A stretch of 64,000 nt of DNA from Doryteuthis pealeii (taxonomy: Eukaryota; Mollusca; Cephalopoda; Myopsida; Loliginidae), in the NCBI GenBank assembly GCA_023376005.1, contig CM042143.1, forward strand, positions 87,872,683 through 87,936,682, written 5' to 3'. The notes beneath the pieces were generated by a model. The model ran no database searches. It saw only the letters and a program-made list of their open reading frames with translations, and was not told where the DNA came from. This document shows, in pieces, positions 43,282 to 54,582 of the stretch. Position 1 is the stretch's first letter. The number at the start of each line of letters is the position of its first letter. A program made the position numbers and the translations under genes.

Positions 43282-44020
43282 TAATGTTTGCCACAAAAAC
43301 AAATACTGTGAAGTCCTCTCTGATTGGTTGCTAAGATATTCAAAATAAATAGATGCTTCCTGGACAGATCTCATATTTAAAAAAAAAAAAAAAAATTCCA
43401 TCTTATTAATTAAATTTTAATATATAACCATTTTTACCCCTACCACACAAAGTGCTCTTTCCCCCCAAGCATTTTTTTTCTTTGAAATTCACCCAAGGTA
43501 TTATACCATGAGACATTGCTTGGGGCAGGGGGCAGCCCAAATGAGTTGAGCTTACTTATATCCACATACTCGGTTGTCTAAATATTTCTTTCTTAAAAAC
43601 TACTTAAGTTTTATTCTAGATAACAGGGTGAGCTAACTCTACCCTAAAAGCCTTTTACCAAAACTTGGTGTTTCAGGTTACATTCTTTTTCTTCTCTTTT
43701 ACAAAATCATATGGGCAGATTATGTAACGGAAAATATGTTAAGTATAATTCAGCGCATATAACAATTATAAACAAGTATTGCAATTATGTGTCAACAATA
43801 TCACACACTGTCCGCCATAGTAGACTCAGCTTAAGTATTAGAGGAGAGAATTTAATGTCATGAGGTCTTAAAATGAAAATCTACATGCTGAACTGATTAG
43901 ACATATTAGCTAATAACCCTTTTAAATTTGGGAATGTAATTTTTGTGTAATTCTTATTTTCTGAAGGATTTAAATTATAATGTACTGCATTTTACAGAAT
44001 TCTTTGCTGGATTTTACACT
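43282..44020. other. No gene recognised
   Basis: Unclassified, with a poly-A tract at 43380-43395. Confidence 0.5.
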
Positions 44021-45112
<1,092 letters not shown>

Positions 45113-45405
45113 ATAGTGATGCTGATAGCTTTTTTATTTAGTGTGTCCTGGGATGCATATATTTACTTTGAGTCCCTGGGAAAATTTATGGGTCCAAACT
45201 AAAACCGACTAACTCCTACCTTGTAACCTATCATATATAATTAATTTCTAAGAAACTATTGGAATGTATTTTACAGTTAGCTTGAAATGGCGAGGGAAGA
45301 AAAAAGAAAAACACTAGGACACATGGATACAATTTTACTGCATCCTTTTAGATTTTTGTGCATCAGGGATGCAGGACATGTACCTATCAGCATCTGTGTG
45401 TGTAT
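45113..45405. mobile_element. MITE-5 copy 1
   Basis: AGTGATGCTGATAGCTTTTT at the left, CCTATCAGCATCTGTGTG at the right (inverted ends). ACAGTTAGCTTGAAATGG and GGACACATGGATAC are shared with 62731-63060. Superfamily not assigned. Confidence 0.8.
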
Positions 45406-45440
45406 GTGTGTGTATATATATATATATATAGAGAGAGAGA
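45406..45440. repeat. (TG)n(TA)n(GA)n microsatellite
   Basis: Compound run directly after MITE-5. 45441-45687 is unclassified. Confidence 0.9.
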
Positions 45441-45687
45441 TGGGTTACCAAGCAAGTTGGTATTAGGATGATTCTAAGTTGGACCTTTCCTCCACCCCTG
45501 GAAGCTTATAGTTGTCCAAGTTGAGAGCTCGATGTTCAATATTATTGAACAGAGCAATAGAACTTTTTTCAATAAAGTTAGCGGTCTGATAAAACTCGTA
45601 GGTATACACAGATACCTGTAGGTAGAAATAGATCTATAACTGCAAAATGTCTGATTTTAAGCCTTTTTCTTTGACAAATATATATTA

Positions 45688-45959
45688 ACCCCTCTGCACA
45701 AGTATGATGTGACATGTTTAATTTCTTAAGCAGAATTTAAAAGGTTTGAATTCAGTTTTCCTTCTGCTAGATTGGCTTCCATACCAAGGCTAGAGCGCAA
45801 TCTGCCCAACTATTTGCTCATAGCTGGAGGGAGAGTAGCTGGATTCATACCTTTCCCAAGGGTATTAGTGCAATGTGAAATGCAAACAGCTTCATCCAGG
45901 ATTTGAACTTGGATTGACGAGTCCATTTCCTGTGACTCTAACCATTACACTACGCACAT
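45688..45959 (-). mobile_element. SINE-B, full length
   Basis: Minus strand: TGTGCGTAGTGTAATGGTTA GAG head, AAGTTCAAATCCTGGATGAA GCTGTTTGCATTTCACATTG, CTTGGTATGGAAGCC, and a decayed T2 tail. Confidence 0.88.
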
Positions 45960-46021
45960 AAAATAGTAAATAATTTTTTTTTCCAAATTTACTTTTAGAC
46001 TCATACTCTTGAAATAGATAT

Positions 46022-46136
46022 AAAACCCCCTCATCTCTCCAGCTATGGATTTAAAATGGTACCACTACTGTTATTCTACAAGGGTGGCTTTGGCATTAAA
46101 TAAACTATGATGGTTGATATGCTATGTTATTTGTAG
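46022..46136 (+). repeat. T1-tail repeat module
   Basis: CCAGCTATGGATTTAAAATG GTACCACTACTGTTATTCTA CAAGG, GGCTTTGGCATTAAATAAAC and GGTTGATATGCTATG. Same module as at 40610 and 63188. Confidence 0.75.
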
Positions 46137-46489
46137 AATAAACATCATACTCCTCTTCACAGAGAGGCTATGACTAGCATCCAGTCATCAGACAAAAAAA
46201 AAGACAGTGTAACCAAATACACTATGTAGAAACTGACAGAACACGGCCAAATAAAAAAAAATATCCACACTAAAACCACTAGCCAATCAGAATCCAGGAA
46301 ATAGACTTGACCATGCCACATAGTAGAAATAGCCAAACCTGCTATTTAAACCACTTACCAAGTCTGGATTCTCTTGCAACACAGTTGAATACTGATCGGT
46401 CTACACAAATCTCTATACTATTAAACAAAGAAACCAAACCTAATACTAGTATAAAATATGCAATTCCCTCAGCCATCAAGCAGATAGAA
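46137..46489. other. No gene recognised
   Basis: A 71-codon plus frame (46307-46522) ends in the repeat below and has no recognisable motif. Confidence 0.45.
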
Positions 46490-46800
46490 GTATTGAAGTC
46501 AGTCAGTCTACTGTTGGTTTGAACAACAGCAACTGGCTAAGCACAACTGAAGCAGTGTCCAAGACAATTAGTATTTATAGAAATCAAGAATGGTCTATTC
46601 ATGTATTTGGGTGATTCCATTCCTTGAGTTCTGATTGGCTGCTTGGTTTCTATGATGTTGTGGAGTTTCATAAATATCCTGTCATTCTGCAGTAGGGTTG
46701 CAGCAAGACAGGTTCATATTCAGTTATGACTGCTTGTTGTCGTGTTTTACCAATTCGACTATAATTGGAACTTAGTTTGATTATTCTACATTATAACAAT
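46490..46800 (+). repeat. Rep-G dispersed repeat, LTR-like
   Basis: Homologous, in inverse orientation, to 53811-54080. Contains TTCTGATTGGCTGCTTGG (CCAAT box in reverse) and CATAAATAT about 60 bases later, promoter-like spacing. No certain TG...CA ends or target duplication. Confidence 0.55.
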
Positions 46801-47339
46801 ACATTTCTTTTTTTGGTTTCAGACTGATCAGATAAAATTTATTATGAGATTAAAAATTCAATTTTCTCTGAAATATTCATTTTTGACATTTTGGAACAGC
46901 CAACTTAATCTCAGAATTAATAAGTACCGTATTTGATGGCATCTCGCCTTCAATTAAAAATTAGAAAGCAAAAACAAAAACATTTTCATCTCTATGCAAA
47001 GTTGAGATTTCTGTTAAACTAATGTTTACCCAGACATTGTAGATTACTTGCCTCAGTCCATAATACAAAACGTAATATTAAATATGTGGTCTCTTACGCC
47101 ATCAAAAATGTTACTTAATATGTGCTTCTGCAGTTAAAACTTACTGAAGTAGAAATTTAATTAAAATCTTAAGTTTAATACGATAACTGAAATAGTGCCC
47201 ATAAAAATGGTGGTGTACAGATACTGTTATAACTGCTGTTATAATAAAAAAAAATGTTCCTATCATTTTTCTGTTATACTTAAATTATTTGATATGCCGA
47301 TAGATATTTGTTTAAATACCTGCTTTTAGAACTCGTGTA
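46801..47339. other. No gene recognised; MITE-2 end fragment
   Basis: ACCGTATTTGATGGCATCTC at about 46926 is an isolated MITE-2 terminus. The rest is unclassified. Confidence 0.5.
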
Positions 47340-47512
47340 AGTATAACAATAATAATATGCAAATTCACCTCATCATATATTATGTAAACCATTTTTTCTT
47401 AGAAATATATAACTCACATTGCAGTATTTAAACCACTAGCACTAGCAAAAAAGGGATAGATTCCCTCGCTGTCCGACTGATACCAACAATAGGCCACTCT
47501 GCCAAATTCACT
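47340..47512. mobile_element. Hel-A (-) fragment then SINE-A (+) 3' end
   Basis: ATGCAAATTCACCTCATCAT ATATTATGTAAACC is Hel-A. CACTAGCAAAAAAGGGATAG ATTCCCTCGCTGTCC to AGGCCACTCTGCC is the last 70 bases of SINE-A. Confidence 0.75.
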
Positions 47513-47699
47513 TCTTTTATATAGAGACACCACAAAATTAATTGTGTTTTACTGCAGAAATGAGTACTAGTTTCAAATTATGGTCAGTTCAAGAATACAA
47601 ATAATGTACACAATAAATTATGTCACATAGCAGTGTATATAATATGTTGTACATAATTGTGGTAAAGTTGGATTTTTCTCTGACTGATATATTCATAAA

Positions 47700-48152
47700 A
47701 CTAACAAAAATATCCACCCTCCGTCAGGTGTAAGTATTTATGTTTTAATGTAATGAAATGTATTAAATTAGAAAGACTAATGAAACACTAATAATATGGG
47801 CTGTTTTGAGGCAAATCTAACTCCGAATTTCATAGATATCATTAATAAATAAGATTTTTTCTGTGTATTAATGATTTTAACTATAAATTTGAATAATCAT
47901 TGATAAACTTACATAATTCCTGAGGGTATTGTAATATAAAGCAGTGAGGTAGTTTTGGTTACACAGACTGACACTGGATCTTCATTATAATACAATGTTT
48001 TTCATAAGGTTGATGAAAAAATGTATTAATGATTTTAACTATAAATTAAATACTCATTGATAAGCTTACATAATTCCTGAGGGTATTGTAATGTAAAGCA
48101 GTGACATAGTTTTGGTTACAGACAGACTGACACCGGATCTTCATTATAATAA
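47700..48152 (-). mobile_element. Hel-A with tandemly duplicated 5' region
   Basis: 47700-47993 runs from the 3' end (minus ...ATATTTTTGTTAG, CTRR type) to the 5' end. 48004-48152 repeats only the 5' 130 bases. TTTTTCATAAGGTTGATGAA flanks both 5' ends (about 47998 and 48155), so unit and flank were duplicated together. Confidence 0.83.
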
Positions 48153-48245
48153 GATGTTTTTCATAAGGTTGATGAAAAAACACTATCATTTTTATGACAA
48201 GAAATCTTCTAATAAAAATTCCTAATCCTCATTATTTAATTATTA

Positions 48246-48825
48246 TCATTGCTGACTTTCCATGACCTTGTGCCACCTTTCAGCTGAGTGGTAGATTCCA
48301 TCCAAAAAAGACGGATTCTGGTTGTGATTCCAGGAATTCCTTAATTTGTTGGAAATGCTGACAAGACAAGGAACGTTGCTGTTGTGTAAAAGAAAATAGA
48401 TGAGTCTAAAGGTGACAGGTCTTGGAGAAAATGGTGTATGCGGAAGAACTTCCCGTGCCAATTCCATGATTGATTGCTGCATTTGATTTACAATGCACGG
48501 ATGTTCCATGTTCCAAAAGTTCACAATGAAGAATTCCTTTTTGATTCCATCAAGCACGGAGAAGAATTTTCTTTTTCGGTCCCAATACTTCTGTTTAGGT
48601 TTGAGGTGCTGAAGACTTTTCAAGATCTAACTAGAATTTTCTGTCTGTCTGTTTTTTTTCTCTTCATGGATCCCATTTTTCATTGTCTTGGAATCATTTA
48701 TTTGTAAACGACTTTTTCACTGTCACGAGAAAATACATGTTGATTGACAATCTTTTGTATGTTCATATAAAATCCATTTTCTTAGCTTTTCAATCTTTTT
48801 TTTCCTAAGAGTTGTAAATGACTAG
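48246..48825 (-). pseudogene. mariner transposase pseudogene
   Basis: A minus-strand frame (48623 to 48246) reads ...QQSIMELAREVLPHTPFSP then RPVTFRLIYFLLHNSN and ends GIYHSAERWHKVMESQQ. These match the mariner signature [WE]VLPHPPYSPDLAPSDYHLF and the C-terminal GI..LP.RW.K...S.G. Further upstream (48825 to 48624) KLRKWILYEHTKDCQSTC and SEKVVYK correspond to the KW.PHEL and DEKW.. regions, with stops and frameshifts. The catalytic aspartate of S-P-D is Arg (SPRP). Non-functional. Confidence 0.87.
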
Positions 48826-48837
48826 GATTCAATAAGA

Positions 48838-49072
48838 GGTGCCCTTAGTGTAATGGTTATCATTGTAGGAAATGGAATTGGTGACCCAGAGTTCAAATCC
48901 TGGACAAGGCAGTTGTGCTAAAACACTTGAAAAAGGTACAAATCCATCTGTTGTCCTCCTAGCTGGGCAACCAATCTCAGAGAAGGAAACACTGAAATTC
49001 CAACCAGTTTTTCTCTACTTAAAAATTTACCTTGTGTCACATCCTGCGTGTGTTTGAAGGGGTTGGGTAAAT
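48838..49072 (+). mobile_element. SINE-B, internally deleted
   Basis: GTGCCCTTAGTGTAATGGTT ATC head, CCAGAGTTCAAATCCTGGAC AAGGC, CTGGGCAACCAATCTCAGAG, and T2 tail CCTTGTGTCACATCCTGCGT GTG...GGGTTGGGTAAATA. Confidence 0.88.
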
Positions 49073-49204
49073 ACATACCACAGTTGAATGATTGCAAAAG
49101 CATTACAGAGCTGAGTAGATTTTAAGATCTTCCAGGATTCGGGTGATCAGGACTCGCCTTAGTTTTTTTCTATTAGTAGTAATTTATGCCTTACCATATT
49201 TGAT

Positions 49205-49375
49205 CATGGGAGAGTAGTTTCCTATTGCCTTCTCCATTTCGAATTCATCTTTTTCCTAGACTAGTTGCCTACCACTCTTTTATTCATAACTGAGGGAGAA
49301 AGGTGTTCATGCCTTTCCCAGTGGCATTAGTATGAAGTAAAACACAAACAACTTTGATTAGAATTTGAATATCAA
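49205..49375 (-). mobile_element. SINE-B fragment
   Basis: CTTTCCCAGTGGCATTAGTA and ACTAGTTGCCTACCAC correspond to the reverse of the family body. It faces the plus copy at 48838. Confidence 0.6.
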
Positions 49376-49499
49376 GAAAAGTCTTATTTGTTCTAGAATC
49401 AATTTGATCTCTGATCAAATCCAGAACATATGTGCACAAGCAAGACCATTTCTGTACTTTAAATTTTTTATTTATTTTTTTTATGCTGAGCATGAAGTT

Positions 49500-49656
49500 A
49501 ACTCTTTAGTCCACTGAGACTTCTGAAGAATCTACTACATAGTAAACATACTTGAGTGCCAGTAGCATTTGGCACTATATCCTTATGTTTTTTCAGATGA
49601 CTCTTCAGTCCACTAAGACTTCTGAAGAATCTACTACATAGTAAACATACATAAGT
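49500..49656. repeat. Tandem duplication, about 104-bp period
   Basis: GACTTCTGAAGAATCTACTA CATAGTAAACATAC appears at about 49518 and 49618, with the preceding TAGTCCACT / CAGTCCACT also shared. Confidence 0.88.
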
Positions 49657-49683
49657 GACAGTGTCCCCCACCCCATTTTATAG

Positions 49684-49850
49684 CCCTTATTCAGTTTCTT
49701 CATGATAGTCAATACTTTGGTCACATATAATAGTACCCTTGTAGAGCCTGTCTAAGTTATGAATAGTGTGAAACAGGGCTGCATTCTTGCACCACAACTA
49801 TTTGGAATCTTCTTTGTCATCTTTAAGATTGATTTAAAACTAAAAATTCA
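49684..49850 (+). pseudogene. LINE reverse-transcriptase fragment
   Basis: The frame reads EPV, stop, VMNSVKQGCILAPQLFGIFF then VIFKID. This is the [S]EPF.V.NGVKQGC.LAPTLF..FF block of non-LTR reverse transcriptases (RT finger/palm, before the catalytic F/YxDD). QFLHDSQ in another frame about 20 codons upstream resembles the preceding RQFHDGM block. The YxDD motif and the rest are absent. Clade not assigned. Confidence 0.78.
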
Positions 49851-49904
49851 ATAACATCATACAATAAGCAGTCATAAAAGACTTTTGTGTGAACTTAATG
49901 AGAT

Positions 49905-50215
49905 TCGATTATTTGGATTATTAGGACTATTGTCCTCATGATATTTCAGCTGTTGTGTCCTCCGACCTTCTTCAGGTGTTTCATGTCAAACTCAGGAGCC
50001 TTCACGGAATTTTGAACTGAACCCTTTATTCCATTTACAGGGGTAGATTGCTCTCATTCATTAACCATGACTGAGTACAAGTGTTAAGTATTCTATGTTA
50101 CTGTCGCCCTTGACCAGGATTGAACATGCAGCCTAAAGATGAGTTGTGTAGCTAACAATAAAGAAGAGGACAATAGTCTGAATAATTCAAATAATCAAGC
50201 CTCATCTCAAAAATT
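49905..50215 (-). mobile_element. SINE-like element with inverted ends
   Basis: ATTCGATTATTTGGATTATT AGGACTATTGTCCTC at the left is roughly inverted at the right (GAGGACAATAGTCTGAATAA TTC). On the minus strand TGTTCAATCCTGGTCAAGG is box B-like, and CTGAAGAAGGTCGGAGGACA CAACAGCTGAAAT is a SINE core-like motif. A related fragment is at 50705-50830. Confidence 0.6.
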
Positions 50216-51408
50216 CAAAGAACTAGTACTAATGAGATTGTTTTCTGATTTGATATTTTCTCCAATTTTTAAGCCTAAAGATGTTTTTTTCCACCCCCAA
50301 GGTATTTTGTCATAAATCCACGCTTATAAATCACATGTCTTGTTGCAAATTGCCTTATTATAGAAGAATGAAATGCATGAGTTTTATACATCATTTTAAA
50401 AGTACAATCACTTGATATGTTGTATTCTTAATTATATGCAGCTTTGAAGTGAAATCTGTGTATGACATTGTAATGTGTAGAAGAATCTATTTTGACTTGC
50501 GTTTATTTAATAGGAATTGTTTATTCGTATATTATGCATGTAATTTGAATTTGTTTTTCCATTTTCTGGCATCTGTTCATATCTTAACTCTTTCTCCTCC
50601 TCCGCCGTACTGTGTTTGATTTGAATATCTATTTTCTCATTCTTATAGATGGTAATCAATGATATGATAGCCAAGCTTAAGATAGTAATTTTTTGTGAAT
50701 AATTTTAATGTTTCAGACTATTGTCCTCATCTTTATTGTGGTATGTATGTATAAAGACATTTCAGCCACTCTATCCTCCGGCCTTCCTTAGGTCATCTCT
50801 GTGTATCTGAGTATAGTAATAACCCAACATTGGAAATCATTTTTAATCATATGACTGTTGATCAAAGAGGCATTGAAGAACTTTTAGGGATCTTATTCAA
50901 ATAATGATGTCATCGTTTTTACATGTCTATCATTCTGACATGGGTCATGAGAAGAATCTTGATCATTTAAAGAAAAAAAATGTATTTTAGAAACAAAAAA
51001 AAAGTTTATTTTTGTTTTTTAATTTTTGATTAAAATTTTTTACCCTTATTGATCTTACAGATTACAATCAATAAGATAGCAGCCAAGGTTAAGATTTAAG
51101 CTGCACCTTGTTGAAATTCACTTTAGTCAGTACTAATTATTACTAACAGACTCTAATAATAGTGGGGTCAGAAGTTATCTGCCCTAATCCATTTATTGTA
51201 TGGGTGAGTTACTTACCCTTTGACCTTTTTCAGTTATTGTTTTTAAATAAATTAAACACCTCGTGTTATGAAAAGCAGTCCTAATGTGTTGCCTCGTTAA
51301 TCTAATGGAAGGTATCTCAATTGGAATATGTCTCAATGGGTAACTGCGCTTGCCAGAGAGAAAAGGTATGTCTCTTTTTCTGTGGGATTAAGTTAATAAA
51401 TTCTCAAC
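50216..51408. other. No gene recognised
   Basis: AT-rich unclassified DNA apart from the fragment at 50705-50830. Confidence 0.5.
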
Positions 51409-51640
51409 ACACCTGATGGTGAGGTTTCAGTTCCGAGGAATGTGGAGAATCCCTTCATCACTATTACTCCTAGATCCATTCTAACCTGGAGTGGTAATAC
51501 CTGTTAAAGTCCCATCTATGGGTTAAATAGAATAACTGAGTTTTAAAAAATGTGTTTGAATACTCATAGAACAAAATATCTTAGACATAAAATAACCCAT
51601 CAAGGGTTGACATGCTGTAAAATACAATAAACCAAACCAA
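51409..51640 (+). repeat. SINE-C 3' portion
   Basis: CACCTGATGGTGAGGTTTCA GTTCC to GGGTTGACATGCTGTAAAAT, then AAACCAAACC. Confidence 0.83.
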
Positions 51641-52073
51641 ACCATTACTTTGAAATGGTAATAAGAATCCTCTAACTTGAAAATTATAACCTAAGAGCAA
51701 TTACCAATTGAAGAAGACGTGTCCTTAATAAATTACTATTTAGCATTTGATTTTGTGTTAGCCTTAGGGAGAAGGCAACAGTGGAAAGTAAGGGAGAGCA
51801 TATTGACATGCCAGTAGCAGATATAAATTGAGAACAACTTAAATTATATTAAAACATTTCCTTCAAATTCAGACAAATCTAATTTGCAGTGAAAAGTAAT
51901 CTGCCAGAAATGATTGGATTTCCTTTCCGCAATAATATTTGATGTCATTACTGACTACAGCTTCATTTGTCTTAAGACAGACAAAATTATTATGTTTAAA
52001 ATACACTTCCCCCTGGCAACTGTTTTTCCCTCAATTAAAAGCTTATCAGAGCTGTTTACGAAAAACTTGAATT
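51641..52073. other. No gene recognised
   Basis: Unclassified. Followed by a T-rich (TTTC)n tract at 52074-52152. Confidence 0.5.
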
Positions 52074-52152
52074 TTTCTTTCTTTTTCTTTTTTTTCTTCT
52101 CTTTTTTTTTTTCTTTTTTTAATCTTTTTTTTCTTTTTTTCTTTTTCTTTTT

Positions 52153-52571
52153 CAAATTATATCTTAAACACCTAACAGTTCCTCAAAGATGTACTTTGTA
52201 GCAGATTGTAATTATTGATCTTTGATTTGTTAATTTTCAAATTATAGTTATTTAAATTAGTTATTTTCATTTGGTTATTTTATTGTTTTACTTAATTTTA
52301 TTGTTTAATTTAATCTTATTTAGTAAATAAGTATAAGTTGATCTAAAATAACCATAATCTAAAATTAAATTTAAAATTAAATAAGTTTAGATTATGGTTA
52401 TTTTATATTATGGTTATTTTATTTTGTTTTATTAGTAAATTTAAATTATAGTTATTTTTATTTGGTTATTTTATTCTAGTTTTTAAGTTTAAATTATATC
52501 TTAAACACCTAAAAGTTCCTCAAAGACATATAGAAAGTGTAGTAGATTATTATTATTGACCTTTGATAATT
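52153..52571. repeat. Rep-L AT-rich repeat, two units
   Basis: TATATCTTAAACACCTAACA GTTCCTCAAAG at 52157 and TATATCTTAAACACCTAAAA GTTCCTCAAAG at 52496 start similar AT-rich units. Related units lie at about 54098 and 54465. Confidence 0.75.
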
Positions 52572-52815
52572 TAGGGCCGGTTTAGCTCAGTTGGTAGAGT
52601 GTCAGACTAGGAACTACAAGGTTTCGGGTTCAATACCAGCCCTTGCCAACTCAGCGTATGAGTAGCAGAGAGATCTATGCAGTAAAGTGAGGAGCTGATG
52701 GTAGGTGTGGTGCTCCACCTCAGATGCCAAAAACAATCTCCTTGGTCTTGCACTAGGGAAAAGGGGATAGACTCCCTTGCTGATTGGCGGATACCGACTT
52801 CAGGTCACCCTGACA
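52572..52815 (+). mobile_element. SINE-A
   Basis: GGCCGGTTTAGCTCAGTTGG TAGAGTG head, box B GGGTTCAATACC, AAGTGAGGAGCTGATGGTAG GTGTGG, ATACCGACTTCAGGTCACCC. Complete. Confidence 0.9.
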
Positions 52816-52851
52816 ACTTTACTTACTGTCAATACTAAAAATTATATATAC

Positions 52852-53033
52852 AGAATATCGAAAAATAAGAGAGAGAGCAATAAAAACAAAGTTGGGCCTA
52901 ATTACGAATTGATTATATTTTTATTGTATATAAGTTTATATTTTTATTGTATATTTTTTTATTTTATTGTATATTTTTATTGTATATTTTTTTATTGTAT
53001 ATTTTTATTGTATATAAGTTTATATTTTTATTG

Positions 53034-53077
<44 letters not shown>

Positions 53078-53140
53078 ATCGAAAAATAAGAGAGAGAGCA
53101 AATAAAAACAAAGTCGGGCCTAATTACGAATTGATTATAA
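52852..53140. repeat. 67-bp direct repeats around an AT array
   Basis: AGAATATCGAAAAATAAGAG AGAGAGC through CGAATTGATTATA occurs at 52852-52918 and 53073-53140 with two differences. Between them are TATTTTTATTGTA repeats and a TA array (53036-53072). Confidence 0.88.
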
Positions 53141-53292
53141 AAATAATATAATCTATGTTTAAATTTTTTTACCTGAAAGTCAATAAAGATTTATAACTAA
53201 ATTAGTCACTAGATAAAAGTGTCATCCTTACCATTTTGTCTAAAGAACTGTTTTGGACACCTTGTTATGATTCCTCTTTCAATGTTTGTATT

Positions 53293-53564
53293 TGTTAGGT
53301 TAAGACCTAACGAAAATAGAGTTGCTCCCTTTGATCAGTAGGCGACTGATGGGAACTTGGAAGTAGGGTTTCCGCCATGACACTTTTGGATTGGGGCTTG
53401 TACTGAGTGGACATGGCTTACAACACGGGTGGGCTAGTTAAGTCATTTTTAGGGTAGAAGCATTCTCTACCCTGTGTTAGATAAAACCTTGTTAATTTTT
53501 CCAATGACCTGGTCTTGTATTTTCATTCAGTGTTCCGTATTTTATTGTATGTAAAAACATAACA
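53293..53564 (+). repeat. Candidate LTR with downstream primer-binding-like site
   Basis: TGTTAGGTTAAGACC... ends ...AAAACATAACA, so the ends are TG/CA within a 5-bp inverted TGTTA/TAACA. Four bases later TGGTGATGAGGATGAG resembles the TGGCGACGAGG-type primer-binding region of some Ty3/gypsy elements, followed by an ATG about 45 bases on (ATGGTTGAG). No gag/pol coding or second LTR is visible. Inference only. Confidence 0.45.
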
Positions 53565-53810
53565 GAACTGGTGATGAGGATGAGATTTTAAACCACTCAC
53601 ATTCTTTGTTGGCGATGGTTGAGTAAGTCGTCAAATCAGTTGTATCATTCATTGTTGTGTTTAGACAGTTAAACTTTGCATTAAAAAGTTAAGTGTGTTC
53701 ATCAAAAATCTTTTTTAATGTGTTTACTATTTCTGTGAAACTACAGTCCCTTAACATAAAGAGAAAAAAAGTTTAAATTCTTATATATGAAGAATAATTA
53801 AAGTCCAATT

Positions 53811-54080
53811 ACCGTTGAACTGGGAAGACAAGGCAGCAAACGGTTGTAACTCAATACAATCCCGAAAGCTACAAATCCACTGCAAAATGACAGAGTATAT
53901 ATAAGACTCCACAATGTCATTCAAATCAAGCAGCCAATCAGAACTCAAGGAATGGAATCACCCAAATTCATGGATGGATCATTCTTGATTCCTATTTATA
54001 CCAACTGTCTTGGACACTGCTTGAGTTGTTCTTAGCTGCTGTTATTCAAACCAACAGTAGGCTAACTGACTTCAATATTA
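53811..54080 (-). repeat. Rep-G copy, inverted
   Basis: Reverse complement of 46490-46800: AAGCAGCCAATCAGAACTCA AGGAATGGAATCACCC and CAAACCAACAGTAGGCTAAC TGACTTC are shared. Confidence 0.75.
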
Positions 54081-54089
54081 AGCTTAGTT

Positions 54090-54204
54090 TAATACAACAC
54101 AAAACACCTAACCGTTCCTCAAAGACTTACTAGAATGTTTAGCAGATTATAATCATTATTAACTTTTGATTAGTTAATTTGATTAAAAAAAATAAATTTG
54201 GAAT
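54090..54204 (+). repeat. Rep-L unit
   Basis: CACCTAACCGTTCCTCAAAG ACTTAC and GCAGATTATAATCATTATTA ACTTTTGATT match the units at 52157 and 52496. Confidence 0.7.
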
Positions 54205-54464
54205 ACACATCAGTCGGTGGGTGTCTGCCTAAGAACCACAAGGTTCATGTTTCAATACCAGACCTCACCAACTCAGCATATGAGTAGCACAGGGATCTGT
54301 GCTGTAAAGTGGGGAGCTGATGGTCGGTGTGGTGCATCCCTCAGATGCCAAAACAATCTCCTTGGTCTAGCACTAGTGAAAAGGGGATAGATTCCCTCAG
54401 TGTCTGGCTGATACAGACATTAGGCTACCCCAACAACTTTTTTTTTTTTTTTTTTTTTTTTTTT
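54205..54464 (+). mobile_element. SINE-A, decayed head, T27 end
   Basis: The head has lost GTTTAGCT (reads CATCAGTCGGTGGGTGTCTG). The body is normal to TTAGGCTACCCCAACAAC, followed by 27 T (54438-54464). A Rep-L unit resumes after it. Confidence 0.83.
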
Positions 54465-54582
54465 CAAATTATATCTCAAAGATGTGCTAAAAAGTTTAGC
54501 AGATTATTATTATTGAAGTTAATTTGATTTTGTTGGTAAATTTAACATTGCTGTTAAAAATGGAATTAAAGATACAGATTCC

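Noticed and set aside
46307..46522. 71-codon plus-strand frame with normal composition
   Set aside because: Its end lies in the dispersed Rep-G repeat, and the other copy (near 54080) does not preserve the frame.
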